From assembly GCF_000337535.1 (NCBI RefSeq), contig NZ_AOIP01000009.1, positions 1-64,000 on the forward strand: a stretch of DNA of 64,000 nt, read 5' to 3'. This DNA comes from Natrialba aegyptia DSM 13077. GTDB taxonomy: Archaea; Halobacteriota; Halobacteria; Halobacteriales; Natrialbaceae. Below the pieces are notes generated by a model. That model was not told the DNA's origin and ran no database searches. It saw nothing but the letters and a program-made list of their open reading frames with translations. Shown in pieces: positions 9,195 to 18,505 of the stretch; positions within the stretch are counted from its first letter, which is position 1, and each line of letters opens with the position of its first letter. A program made the position numbers and the translations under genes.

Positions 9195-10343
9195 ATGCAC
9201 GATGCAGTTATCGTCGATGCCGTCCGCACTCCGTTCGGCAACCGGGACGGCTCGTTCCGCGACACGCACCCGCAGGATCTGGCGGCGAAGCCGCTCGAAG
9301 CGCTCGAACGTCGAAACGAGTTCGATCCGGAGACGATCGAAGACGTCATCTACGGCTGCGTGACGCCGATCGGTGAGCAGGGGGCGAACATCGGCCGCCT
9401 GGCTCCGATGGTCGCCGGCTGGGGCGACGGGGTCCCCGGCGTCCAACTCAACCGCATGTGCGGGTCGGGCCAACAGGCGGTCAACTTCGCCGCGACGAAC
9501 ATCATGGCCGGCCAACACGACGTGCTGGTCGCCGGCGGCGTCGAACACATGACCCGCGAACCGATGGGCTCGGACGGCGACGGCGTCACGGACACCTACT
9601 TCGACTACTTCGACGAGGTCACCACCCAGGGCGAGGGTGCAGAACGGATCGCCGAAGACTACGAGTGCAGCCGCGAGGAACTCGACGAACTCGCCGTCGA
9701 CTCCCAGCGCCGCTGGGCCGAAGCCTGGGATGCCGGCCGCTACGACGACCAGGTCGTTCCCGTCGACACTGAACTCGACGGTAAACCGGTCCGCGTCGAG
9801 CAGGACGAGCACCCGCGACCGGAGACCGATCTCGAGACGCTCGCGGAACTGCCGCTCTCGTTCCGCGAGGAAGGGACCGGCGTCCTCCATCCGGGGAACT
9901 CGTCCGGTATCGTCGACGGTTCGTCGGCCCTGTTGCTCGCGAGCGCCGAGGCCGCCGAGCGCCACGGCTGGGAGCCGATGGCTCGCATCGTCCAGACGGA
10001 GGTCGTCGGCGTCGATCCGATCACGATGCTTACCGGCCCGATTCCCGCGACGGAGCGGGTTCTGGAGAAAGCCGACATGGAACTCGAAGATATCGACCTC
10101 TTCGAGGTCAACGAGGCCTTCGCATCAGTCGTCGCAGCCTGGCTCGCGGAAACCGGCGTCTCCTGGGAGCGAGTCAACGTCAACGGCGGTGCCATCGCTC
10201 ACGGCCACCCGCTCGGGGCGACCGGTGCCATGCTGCTGACGAAACTGGCACACGAACTCGAGCGAACCGGGCAGGACACGGCCCTGTCGACGATGTGTAT
10301 CGGGTTCGGACAGGGGATCGCGACGATCATCGAGCGGGTCTGA
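9195..10343 (+). CDS. Thiolase (acetyl-CoA C-acyltransferase)
   Basis: This 382-residue protein has all three thiolase active-site signatures: the nucleophile Cys in NRMCGSGQQAV near residue 89, His in GGAIAHGHPLGATGA near 335, and the second Cys in TMCIGFGQG near 368. It would cleave 3-ketoacyl-CoA, or condense acetyl-CoA in reverse. It is divergent from the MaoC gene and convergent with the acyl-CoA dehydrogenase gene. A CTATAG element about 30 bases before the ATG suggests a short-leader promoter. Confidence 0.92.
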   Translation: MHDAVIVDAVRTPFGNRDGSFRDTHPQDLAAKPLEALERRNEFDPETIEDVIYGCVTPIGEQGANIGRLAPMVAGWGDGVPGVQLNRMCGSGQQAVNFAATNIMAGQHDVLVAGGVEHMTREPMGSDGDGVTDTYFDYFDEVTTQGEGAERIAEDYECSREELDELAVDSQRRWAEAWDAGRYDDQVVPVDTELDGKPVRVEQDEHPRPETDLETLAELPLSFREEGTGVLHPGNSSGIVDGSSALLLASAEAAERHGWEPMARIVQTEVVGVDPITMLTGPIPATERVLEKADMELEDIDLFEVNEAFASVVAAWLAETGVSWERVNVNGGAIAHGHPLGATGAMLLTKLAHELERTGQDTALSTMCIGFGQGIATIIERV

Positions 10344-10363
10344 GGGGTCCCCTCGCCGTTCGC

Positions 10364-11614
10364 TTACTCGTCGAGTTCGTCGATCCGCAGATTCTCGTCG
10401 AACTGGAGGGTGTTCTCGATCTCGGCTTCGTCGACGTCTTCGAATGCCCAGCGAGCGATCGAGCGGCGGTGGACTTCGTCTGCGCCGTCGACGATGCGGA
10501 ACGCGCGGACGTTCTCGTAGAAGTGCGCGATCGGGAGATCCTTCCCGATGCCGTTGCCGCCACAGCACTGCAGCGCGAGGTCGATCGTCTCCTGCGTGAC
10601 GTTCGCGGTGAACAGCTTCGCCATCGCGACCTCGATGCGGGCGTCGCTGCGGTCGAGTTCGCGGGCGGCGTGGCGGACCATCGTTCGCGCGGCGTGGAGT
10701 CGGGTTTCGGCGTCCGCGATTCGGTGGCGAAGCGCCTGCTTTTCGTCGAGCGTCGTGCCGAAGGCCTCGCGTTCGCTGAGGTAGGCCTTCGCGATGTCGA
10801 GCGAGCGCTCGGCCATGCCGGAGTAGCGCATGCAGTGGGTGAGTCGGCCGCCGCCGAGTCGCATCTGGGCGATCTGGAAGCCCTGGCCGGCGTCGCCGAC
10901 GGTGTTCTCGACGGGAACGCGGACGTTCTCGAACTTCACTTCGGCGTGGCCGCCCTCGCGTTCCGTGATGCCGTGGCCGCCGAGGTGTGGAACGTTTCGA
11001 ACGACTTCGACCCCGGCAGCGTCGGCGGGAACGAGGATGATCGAAGTGCCCTCGTAGGGATGGGCGTCGAGGTCCGTCCGGGCCATGACCAGGTAGAAGT
11101 CGGCGTTCAGCCCGTCGGAGGTCCACCACTTGTGTGCGTTGATGACCCACTCGTCGCCGTCTCGGGTGGCCGTACTCTGGAGCATTTTCGGGTCGGAGCC
11201 CCCGCCCTGTCTCGGTTCGGTCATCGCGAACGCGGAACTGATATCGCCCTGCACGAGCGGGCGAAGCCACCGCTCTTTCTGCTCGTCGGTGCCGACCATC
11301 TCGAGCGTGTGCATGTTCCCCTCCTGGGGCGCGTTGGCTCGGATCGCGAGCGCGCCGATGAGCGACCGGCCGACCTGTTCGAACGAGGGAAGCATGTCAC
11401 TGAAGTCGAGCCCCTGCCCGCCGTACTCCGTCGAAACCTGCGGCGCGAATAGTTCGCGGTCTTTCGCTTGCTCCCAGAGATCCTCGATTTCGGCCATCGG
11501 AATCGGCTCCTGGGTCGCAAGCGCCTCTCGCTCGCGCGGGATGACGACCTCGTCCATGAACGATGCGACCCGGTCCGCGACGGCTTTTGCCGTATCGGAA
11601 TCGTGGTATTCCAT
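10364..11614 (-). CDS. Acyl-CoA dehydrogenase family protein
   Basis: This 416-residue protein has the three-part acyl-CoA dehydrogenase layout. An N-terminal helical domain is followed by the FAD/substrate-binding segment SSAFAMTEPRQGGGSDPKML. The C-terminal helical domain ends in VRAFRIVDGADEVHRRSIAR. The DGxDEVH form resembles the ACAD10/11-like branch rather than the classical YEGT form. It reduces ETF while desaturating acyl-CoA. It is divergent from the acyl-CoA synthetase gene, and its upstream region carries a direct repeat described separately. Confidence 0.9.
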   Translation of the reverse strand: MEYHDSDTAKAVADRVASFMDEVVIPREREALATQEPIPMAEIEDLWEQAKDRELFAPQVSTEYGGQGLDFSDMLPSFEQVGRSLIGALAIRANAPQEGNMHTLEMVGTDEQKERWLRPLVQGDISSAFAMTEPRQGGGSDPKMLQSTATRDGDEWVINAHKWWTSDGLNADFYLVMARTDLDAHPYEGTSIILVPADAAGVEVVRNVPHLGGHGITEREGGHAEVKFENVRVPVENTVGDAGQGFQIAQMRLGGGRLTHCMRYSGMAERSLDIAKAYLSEREAFGTTLDEKQALRHRIADAETRLHAARTMVRHAARELDRSDARIEVAMAKLFTANVTQETIDLALQCCGGNGIGKDLPIAHFYENVRAFRIVDGADEVHRRSIARWAFEDVDEAEIENTLQFDENLRIDELDE

Positions 11615-11633
11615 ACCCAGTCATTCCCATACT

Positions 11634-11675
11634 CCATTGTAAATGTACGCGCCCTGTCCAGACACCATTGTAAAT
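11634..11675 (-). promoter_or_regulatory. Direct repeat in the acyl-CoA dehydrogenase promoter
   Basis: The 11-mer CCATTGTAAAT (plus strand) occurs at 11634-11644 and 11665-11675, 31 bases apart, which is close to three helical turns. Read towards the gene it is ATTTACAATGG. The proximal copy lies 20-30 bases before the ATG, the place of a TATA box. The distal copy could be an operator half or a second promoter. Confidence 0.5.
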
Positions 11676-11784
11676 ACGACCAACCCGGGCGAACTCGGCC
11701 CTGACTGGCGGTTAGCTCCCCGTCACACCGCACTTCGGCCCTGTCGTCGTTCTGCCGCCACCCAACGTGTCGGCCCGGGGTACG

Positions 11785-11793
11785 TTTTAATAT
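11785..11793 (+). promoter_or_regulatory. TATA box for leaderless acyl-CoA synthetase
   Basis: TTTTAATAT is centred 26 bases before the ATG at 11815, the distance expected from an archaeal TATA box to the start site. This supports 11815 as the start and a leaderless transcript rather than the ATG at 11800. Confidence 0.55.
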
Positions 11794-11814
11794 TGGTATA
11801 TGATATACAGGGAC

Positions 11815-13392
11815 ATGGAACTGGACGAGACGAGTACTACCGCAAGGAAGGGCAATGCTGCACGGATACACGACGAAACGGCTCGCCATCACGGCGACGC
11901 GGTTGCCGTCGAGTACCACGGCACTGAGCTCACGCACGACGAACTCCGCGAGGAGAGCGCTCGGTTCGCCGGCGGACTGGCCGACCTGGGTATCGAACCC
12001 GGCTCGGTCCTCCTCCAGTACGTACCGAACTGTCCCGCAGCCCTGATCGGCTCGCTCGGCGCGCTCAAAGCCGGCGTCGCCGTCTCCCCGGTCAACCCGC
12101 AGTATCGCCGCCGTGAACTCGCCTACCAGCTCGAAGATACCGGCGCGGCGGCGGTCTTGACCCACGCTTCCCTGGTCCCCCATCTGCGGGAAGGACTCGC
12201 GGCCGTCGACGCCGATCCGGTCGTTATCAGCGTCGCAAGCACCGACGACGACGGTCACTCCTTCGAGTCCGTTCGTGGCGAGGAACGGCTCGTCGAGCGG
12301 GCCGCCGATGATACTGCACTGCTCCCGTACACCTCCGGGACGACCGGCAAGCCGAAGGGCGTCCACTTGACCCATCGGAATTTTCGAACCCAGCTGTTCT
12401 CGACCCTCTCTCAGGAACAGTCTCTCGAACCCGAGGCGGTTCGCAGTCTCGCCTGGCTCCCGCTGTATCACATCACCGGCTTTACGCACACCGCGTGGCA
12501 GCCCCTCGTCCGCGGCGGCCGGGTGTTCCTGCGCAGCGCCGCAAACTGGGACGCCGACGCAGCGATGTCGCTGATCGAAACCGAGGCGATCACTCACTTC
12601 ATCGGCGTCACCGCCATGTACGTCGACATGGTCGCGAGCGACGAGTTCAGCTCGTTCGATCTCTCGAGCCTCGAAACGGCGAGCGAGGGTGGGGCGAAGC
12701 TCTCCGTCGCCGTCCAGCGGCAGTTCGAGGAGACGGCTGGCGTCGACATTCAAGAGGGGTACGGCCTCACGGAAACGCACGGCGCGACCCACAGTCAGTC
12801 GAACTCGACGTTCGGGCCGCGCCACGGGACGATCGGACAACCGTTACGGATGACCGACTGCAAGATCGTCGACGACAGCGGTGCAGAAGTCCCGCCGGGT
12901 GAGGCGGGCGAACTCCTCGTCCGCGGCCCGCACGTGATGTCGGGCTATCACGATCGGCCGGACGCAACCGCGGCCGCGTTCACCGACGACGGCTACTTCC
13001 GGACCGGCGATATCGCCCGCCGGGACGACGACAACTACTACGAGATCGTCGACCGGAAAAAGCACGTCATCGTCACCGCCGGCTACAATGTCTACCCGAG
13101 TGAACTCGAAGAACTCCTCGCCGAACACGACGCTATTGCGGAGGGGGCCGTCGTCGGCATTCCGGACGAACGGCGCAACGAAGTCCCCAAAGCATTCGTC
13201 GTCCCGACACCGAACGCCGAGCCCGGTGTCGATATCACCGAGGCGGACATCACGGAGTATTTTCTCGACACCGTCGCGGCCTACAAGCATCCCCGAGAGG
13301 TCGAGTTCATCGACGAACTCCCGCGGACGGTCTCGGGAAAGATCCAGAAATTCAAATTGACGGCGGACCACGAATCGACGGACGGTGAGTGA
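11815..13392 (+). CDS. Acyl-CoA synthetase (AMP-forming, ANL superfamily)
   Basis: This 525-residue enzyme has the ANL core motifs: LLPYTSGTTGKPKG near residue 170 for phosphate binding, the A5-like QEGYGLTETHG, YFRTGDIARRDDDNYYEIVDR with the hinge, and the C-terminal catalytic Lys in PRTVSGKIQKFKL. It would activate a fatty or other carboxylic acid to its CoA ester. It is divergent from the acyl-CoA dehydrogenase gene, so shared control through the 200-base spacer is likely. The ATG at 11815 was chosen from TATA spacing; 11800 adds five residues. Confidence 0.9.
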   Translation: MELDETSTTARKGNAARIHDETARHHGDAVAVEYHGTELTHDELREESARFAGGLADLGIEPGSVLLQYVPNCPAALIGSLGALKAGVAVSPVNPQYRRRELAYQLEDTGAAAVLTHASLVPHLREGLAAVDADPVVISVASTDDDGHSFESVRGEERLVERAADDTALLPYTSGTTGKPKGVHLTHRNFRTQLFSTLSQEQSLEPEAVRSLAWLPLYHITGFTHTAWQPLVRGGRVFLRSAANWDADAAMSLIETEAITHFIGVTAMYVDMVASDEFSSFDLSSLETASEGGAKLSVAVQRQFEETAGVDIQEGYGLTETHGATHSQSNSTFGPRHGTIGQPLRMTDCKIVDDSGAEVPPGEAGELLVRGPHVMSGYHDRPDATAAAFTDDGYFRTGDIARRDDDNYYEIVDRKKHVIVTAGYNVYPSELEELLAEHDAIAEGAVVGIPDERRNEVPKAFVVPTPNAEPGVDITEADITEYFLDTVAAYKHPREVEFIDELPRTVSGKIQKFKLTADHESTDGE

Positions 13393-13529
13393 CGTGTCGT
13401 TGTGAACGCTCTCGCTATTTCCAGGTGATTTCTTGTCTTCATATATGTTCTATATTCAGAAAGTGGTTCTAGAGTGGTGGTGTCGACGCTAATCGGTGGT
13501 ATTACAGTATCTGGCCGAAACGAACGGCT

Positions 13530-14342
13530 ATGAGCGAAGCCGACGCTGTCGATCGCGTTGCGGAGCCGGCTACCGTCTCCACACTTACCGAGGAGTTTCG
13601 TGCACTCGGCGTCGAGGCCGGCGAGGTGGTGCTCGTCCACTCGTCGCTGTCGTCGCTCGGCTGGGTGGCAGGCGATGCCCAAGCCGTCGTGGAGGCCCTT
13701 CGAAATGCTGTCACGCCCAGTGGGACGCTCGTCATGCCGACGCACACGACCCAGTACTCCGACCCTGCGGTCTGGTCGAACCCACCCGTCCCGGACGACT
13801 GGGTCGACACCATCCGTTCGTCGCGACCACCGTTCCGGCCCGCCGCCACTCCGTCGCGAGGAATGGGTGCGATTCCGGAGTGCTTCCGAACCTACGACGA
13901 CGTCGTCCGGAGTTCGCACCCGGTCTACTCGTTCGCCGCGTGGGGCGCGGACGCCGAGGCGGTCGTCTCCGAGCACGGGCTCGATTACGGACTCGGCGAG
14001 GACTCCCCGCTGGCGACCGTCGATGAACTCGGCGGAACGGTCTTGCTCCTCGGCGTCGGTCACGACTCCAACACGTCGTTGCACCTCGCGGAGTATCGCG
14101 CTGCACTCGAGCAGGAGACGACGAGAAACGCCGTTCCGGTGCTCGAGGACGGCGACCGAGTGCAGCGAGAGTACGTGGATATCGACCAGTCGACCGATGA
14201 CTTTCCCGAAGTCGGGGCGGCGTTCGAACAGCAGGCGGGATCGGCAGTGACGACGGGGACCGTCGGTGTCGCGACGGCCAGACTCGTGTCCCAGCCGGAA
14301 CTCGTCGACTTCGCCGTCGACTGGTTCGAAGCGAATCGGTGA
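13530..14342 (+). CDS. AAC(3)-family N-acetyltransferase
   Basis: This 270-residue protein has the features of the aminoglycoside 3-N-acetyltransferase family. The N-terminal segment is VLVHSSLSSLGWVAGDAQAV. It is followed by GTLVMPTHT, then SRGMGAIPECFR, then VRSSHPVYSFAAWG, and finally LLLGVGHDSNTSLHLAEY with the catalytic-region His. In archaea, which lack the drug target of most aminoglycosides, such proteins probably acetylate another amino compound, for example an amino sugar. It is a single gene before the tRNA. Confidence 0.85.
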   Translation: MSEADAVDRVAEPATVSTLTEEFRALGVEAGEVVLVHSSLSSLGWVAGDAQAVVEALRNAVTPSGTLVMPTHTTQYSDPAVWSNPPVPDDWVDTIRSSRPPFRPAATPSRGMGAIPECFRTYDDVVRSSHPVYSFAAWGADAEAVVSEHGLDYGLGEDSPLATVDELGGTVLLLGVGHDSNTSLHLAEYRAALEQETTRNAVPVLEDGDRVQREYVDIDQSTDDFPEVGAAFEQQAGSAVTTGTVGVATARLVSQPELVDFAVDWFEANR

Positions 14343-14462
14343 TGCGGTCGGCCGCGAACGGTGGTGAGTCGTGGGCCAACCGGTGAACGAAACGCTGGCG
14401 AGTTGGGAGAGCGAAACAATAACTCATAAGCCAGTCTGTCGCTAATCCAGAGGTGGATCCGC

Positions 14463-14535
14463 AGTCCCGTGGTGTAGTGGCCAATCATCTGAGCCTTTGG
14501 AGCTCAGGACGGCGGTTCGAATCCGCCCGGGACTA
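14463..14535 (+). tRNA. tRNA-Gln(UUG)
   Basis: A complete cloverleaf can be folded. The acceptor stem AGTCCCG/CGGGACT has seven pairs. The anticodon stem TGAGC/GCTCA encloses loop CTTTGGA with anticodon TTG. The T stem GGCGG/CCGCC has loop TTCGAAT, and the discriminator base is A. There is no intron and CCA is not encoded. tRNA genes are frequent integration targets and the accessory island starts just downstream, but I found no copy of the tRNA 3' end at the far side of the island. Confidence 0.9.
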
Positions 14536-14646
14536 TCCATAAACTGTTACGAATCCCCGCAGAAACATCAACCGAGTAACCCTTCCACGGCGGTGCGCGC
14601 GGTCGCCGATCCAGATTGTCGCATATCCGTCACATTCACTCCCACG

Positions 14647-14915
14647 TTAGTAAGCCACGCGGTTGTAGGCCGCTGGCACGAGGTCTCGGTGGCGGAAGTC
14701 GACGTCGAGGGTCTCGTCGGTGTCGGCGTCCTTCAGTCGGTAGGGGTGGCCGTCGGTGGCGCGACGGTCTCGTCGCCGAGGGAGTCGCTGATGCGTTCCT
14801 CGACGACGCACACGTGTCCATGATGCTCTGCGTCGGGATCGTCCTCGGCGAGGTACACCCGCACCCGGTCGTCGGGTTGGTAGGGCTCGTCGGCTGGTTG
14901 GGGGACGTCCTCCAT
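14647..14915 (-). pseudogene. Small DUF8139-like protein, frameshifted
   Basis: Reading from ATG 14915, the first 50 residues (PYQPDDRVRVYLAEDDPDAE, then SDSLGDET) continue a haloarchaeal small-protein family. The expected tail (ATDGHPYRLKDADTDETLDV, then FRHRDLVPA) lies in a different frame, ending at 14647. Adding one G near 14766, making GACCGGTCGC from GACCGTCGC, restores a single 90-residue reading with DETGRATDG at the join. A one-base deletion or a sequencing error explains it. The family's role is unknown. Confidence 0.65.
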
Positions 14916-14927
14916 CTCTTAGTCGCA

Positions 14928-14933
14928 TTTAAG
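14928..14933 (+). promoter_or_regulatory. TATA-like element before the restriction-modification gene
   Basis: TTTAAG is centred about 29 bases before the ATG at 14960, consistent with a leaderless or very short-leader transcript. Confidence 0.4.
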
Positions 14934-14959
14934 TCATGAGAATATGAAATGGTTGGTTA

Positions 14960-17900
14960 ATGTCTGACGAGTTCGTCACCGAACTCCATTCTTCCCTCTG
15001 CGAGATTCACGACGAGATCCGCGAGGAGGGGAGCGAGTTCGACTTCCGATTCAGTCTGGTTGACCACCTCTTCACGGACGCGCTCGGTTGGTCACGCACC
15101 GAGGGAGAGGGCCACGTCAACTTCGAGGACGACCGCAAGGACGTCCTCTGCTTCGACGACGATGACCCGCCGTTCCCCGTTGTCGTGTGCGAGACGAAGC
15201 GTCCGTCCCACGAACTCGAACTACCCGACGTCGAGCAGTTGGAGACGTACATGGTGGGCGTCGGGAGCGCGGAGTACGGCATCCTGACGAACGGCCACGA
15301 GTTCCGCCTATACGAGTACGAGCCGGACGAGCGCACCATCCGTTCCATCGACGGTTTCGCGCTCGACGAGGTGGTGGGCGTGGAACCGAGCGGGTTGACG
15401 GCGGAGCAGCGCGAGGTGCTGGAGGAGTTCGAGTACCTCCGACAAGACCGGTTCACGAACGTCGGCGACGCGGAGTACTTCCGACGGCGGGCGCGCGAAG
15501 TTCCTGTCCAGCACCAGCCCGGAACGGAAGACGAGGGGTACGAGCTGTTCCTCGACGCGGTGAAGAAGTCGCTGGACGAGCTGTCGAACGTGATGAGCCG
15601 GTTCTTCGACGACTACAAGGAGCGACCGGAGGACTCGTACCCCCGTGAGTTCCTCGAAACGACGTTTCCGGACTGGAGGGACTGGCGCGAGTACACGGGA
15701 AAGAGCGAGGATGCGAAGAAGACGTTTTGCAGGGAGACGGCGTACATCCTGATGAACCGGGCGATGTTCGCCCGGATTGCCGAGGACAAGGAGATCGTCG
15801 GCCAGACGCGTCTCTCGGGGCGCGGGATGGCGGAGGCCGTTGAGCGCGGGGACGACCGCCCGTACCTTGACGCGCTGATCGACACGTACGACCGGATCGA
15901 CGATCACTACGCTGACCTGTACGAATTGGGAATCTTCGACTGGTGGTGGGTGAGCCGCGACAAGCGCCAGCGGTTCGACTCCGACGAGGAGAGTCGGCAG
16001 GAGGATCTCGAGGACGACTTGGACTACCGCCTCGGAGAGGTGTTCAAGCGGCTGAACCGCTTTGACTTCGAGTACGTCAACCGCGACATCCTCGGCCACG
16101 TCTACGAGGACTACCTGCCGAAGGAGGAGCGCAAGGAACTCGGCGAGTACTACACCCCGATAGAGGTGATCCGGTACATGCTGGACGAGGCTGACTACCG
16201 CCCGGGCGAAGGCATCGGCCGGGAGAACGTCCTTGACCCGGCGTGTGGGAGTGGTGGCTTCCTGACGGAGGCGTGCGACCGCCTGATCCAGCACTACCGA
16301 CAGAAGTTCGGGAAGACGAGCGTGCATCGACTTGATTCGGAGGAGGCTCGGACGATCTTGGAGCGAGCCCAAGAGAACCTCTACGGCATCGACATCAACC
16401 CGTTCGCCGTTCACATCACCCAAATCAACCTGCTGTTCCGCACCATCGACTTGTACGACAAGGTGACGGAGCAAGACCCGTCGTACACGATGGACGGGTT
16501 CCAGATTCACGTCGCCGACACTCTGACGCCGACCCTCCTCGAGAAGCAGGAAGGGAGTACGGACAGCGAGAGTCAGCAGGCGCAGATTCAGCAGTTCGCC
16601 AACTACAACGGGCGCGCGCAGGCGTTCCTCGACGACCGGAACGAGGTTGACCGCATCAAGGACGAGGTGGAGTTCGACGTTGTGGTGGCGAACCCGCCGT
16701 ACGTGCGTACACAGAACATCAACGGGCCGAAGGAGGAGTACGCGGAGCGGTACGCGTCCGTCGACAGCAAGTCGTTCGACATCTACGTCCCGTTCATCGA
16801 GCGGGGTATCGAGTGGCTGGCGGACGACGGGAGACTGTCGTACATTTGCCCGAATCGGCTGCTCACGAACGAGTATGCGGAGGACATCCGGGAACGGATT
16901 GCCGAGGAGCCGCTGGACGTGGTTGTGGACTTCAAGGACGTGGAGGTGTTCGATGCCGCGACACCGTATCCGTGCATCGTCACGGTCAACCGGGAGAACG
17001 TCTGGAGTCCCGACGAGGTTCGGTGTGCGAGATTCGCCGAATCCCGTGACGGCATCCTCGAAGAGATCTTCCGAAATGACGAGTGGGAGACGCCGTCGGG
17101 GGTGGACGAGTACGACTTGTTCACCTACCCCCGCGACCGGCTGGACGCCGACAACCGGAACGGCCACTTGTCGAGCTGGCCGCTGATGCCGGCGGACGAG
17201 CGACGCGTGTACGACAAGATCATCGAGAACGGCGACTTCCGTCTCGGCGAGATCACCGACTCCGTGTTTCAGGGACTCATCACGGGCTGGAACAAGGTGT
17301 TCGTCGGCGAGATTGTCGGCGAGGCCGAAGAGGATGGTGTCGTGCAGTTCGTCCGCGAGGGCGGCGATGAGCCGGAGCCGGTGGAGAAGTCGCGCCTTCG
17401 GCGCCTGTTGAAGGGAAGCGAGATTGACCACTGGGGCGCCGACTGGGAGGGGTTCTGGTTGATCTGGCCGTACGAAGTCCGCGACGGCGAGGCAAGCCTG
17501 TTGCCGCAGGTTACGTTAGAGGAGGAGTACCCGCACCTGTGGGACTTCTTCAAGAACCACGAGGACGATCTGAAAGGCCGCGAGGGCGGCAAGTGGGAGG
17601 ACGTCGAGCAGTGGTGGGCGTTCGGCCGTTCGCAGAACCTCGCCAAGATGGAGCCGGACAAGATCATGCTCAACATCATGAGCGACTACAACCGGTTCGC
17701 CGTCGACACCGAGGGCGAGTACTACTTCATCGGCGGCGGGAACGCCGGCGGGTACGGCATCGATCTGATGGACGAGTACGCGCCCCGGTCGGAGGATCAC
17801 CTCTACTTCGTAGCGTTACTCAACTCCGCGGTGCTGGAGTACTACCACAAGCACATCGCGCCGATTTTCGGGGGTAAGTACTACTCGTACAATAAGCGGT

Positions 17901-18475
17901 ACTTGGAGCCGCATCCCATCGTACTCCCCGAGAACGCGCCCGAGGACGCGGTTGAGGAGTTGGCGAACGACATCAAGCAGGCGCGCGAGGAGATCACGGA
18001 CTTGGAGTACAAGACCGACGACGTCCGCAACTACCTCCCCGAGTACGACCGCTCGTGGACGGTTCTTGATCTCGCCCAGTCGATCAGCCTCGACGATGAC
18101 GACTACCGGCAGGGGCCGATCCGGAAGGATGCGAAGATGAACGTGGAGGCCGTCGAGGAGGTGTATCAGGTGGTGATGAAGCGCGGGCACGAGATCGACT
18201 TCCACGACGAGCGCGTTCGCGACTTCGTGTACGAGATGCTGACGGCGCAGGACAAGCGGTTGACTCGCTCGGAAGTGATGAACATGGACGTGCCGTCGCG
18301 TGACGACGTGATCGAGCTAATGGATCAGCTCGGAGAGGACGTCGACCGGATCGACGAGCTTCAAGAGGAGTTCGAGCGGTTGCAGGCCGAGTTGGACGAC
18401 GTGGTTCTCCGCGAGGTCTACGGGTTCAACGACGGCGACGTCGACGTAGTGGAGGAGTTCTTGGAGGTCTGGTAG
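14960..18475 (+). CDS. Single-chain restriction-modification enzyme (type IIG-like, Eco57I/BREX-PglX-like methylase)
   Basis: This 1171-residue protein joins three parts. Residues 1-150 look like a type I HsdR-N or PD-(D/E)xK nuclease domain, with Asp61 and the pair Glu78-x-Lys80 in VVVCETKRP. A central N6-adenine methyltransferase has motif I LDPACGSGGF near 425 and motif IV NPPY near 577. A C-terminal TaqI-like target-recognition region and a coiled-coil tail (LQEEFERLQAEL) follow. This is the composition of type IIG enzymes that cut and methylate without partners. It is convergent with a membrane protein and a nuclease-like gene, so the stretch reads as a defence island. Confidence 0.85.
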   Translation: MSDEFVTELHSSLCEIHDEIREEGSEFDFRFSLVDHLFTDALGWSRTEGEGHVNFEDDRKDVLCFDDDDPPFPVVVCETKRPSHELELPDVEQLETYMVGVGSAEYGILTNGHEFRLYEYEPDERTIRSIDGFALDEVVGVEPSGLTAEQREVLEEFEYLRQDRFTNVGDAEYFRRRAREVPVQHQPGTEDEGYELFLDAVKKSLDELSNVMSRFFDDYKERPEDSYPREFLETTFPDWRDWREYTGKSEDAKKTFCRETAYILMNRAMFARIAEDKEIVGQTRLSGRGMAEAVERGDDRPYLDALIDTYDRIDDHYADLYELGIFDWWWVSRDKRQRFDSDEESRQEDLEDDLDYRLGEVFKRLNRFDFEYVNRDILGHVYEDYLPKEERKELGEYYTPIEVIRYMLDEADYRPGEGIGRENVLDPACGSGGFLTEACDRLIQHYRQKFGKTSVHRLDSEEARTILERAQENLYGIDINPFAVHITQINLLFRTIDLYDKVTEQDPSYTMDGFQIHVADTLTPTLLEKQEGSTDSESQQAQIQQFANYNGRAQAFLDDRNEVDRIKDEVEFDVVVANPPYVRTQNINGPKEEYAERYASVDSKSFDIYVPFIERGIEWLADDGRLSYICPNRLLTNEYAEDIRERIAEEPLDVVVDFKDVEVFDAATPYPCIVTVNRENVWSPDEVRCARFAESRDGILEEIFRNDEWETPSGVDEYDLFTYPRDRLDADNRNGHLSSWPLMPADERRVYDKIIENGDFRLGEITDSVFQGLITGWNKVFVGEIVGEAEEDGVVQFVREGGDEPEPVEKSRLRRLLKGSEIDHWGADWEGFWLIWPYEVRDGEASLLPQVTLEEEYPHLWDFFKNHEDDLKGREGGKWEDVEQWWAFGRSQNLAKMEPDKIMLNIMSDYNRFAVDTEGEYYFIGGGNAGGYGIDLMDEYAPRSEDHLYFVALLNSAVLEYYHKHIAPIFGGKYYSYNKRYLEPHPIVLPENAPEDAVEELANDIKQAREEITDLEYKTDDVRNYLPEYDRSWTVLDLAQSISLDDDDYRQGPIRKDAKMNVEAVEEVYQVVMKRGHEIDFHDERVRDFVYEMLTAQDKRLTRSEVMNMDVPSRDDVIELMDQLGEDVDRIDELQEEFERLQAELDDVVLREVYGFNDGDVDVVEEFLEVW

Positions 18476-18505
18476 CGCCGCTACACGCTGCTAGCGCAGT
18501 GAAGC

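Noticed and set aside
11221-12840. Long minus-strand ORF of 539 codons opposite the acyl-CoA genes
   Set aside because: It lies opposite the acyl-CoA synthetase and in another frame of the dehydrogenase, with no family motif; high-GC shadow frame.
15308-17431. Minus-strand ORF of 707 codons inside the restriction-modification gene
   Set aside because: Rich in Val, Arg and Leu without domains, and antisense to clear methylase motifs; a shadow frame.
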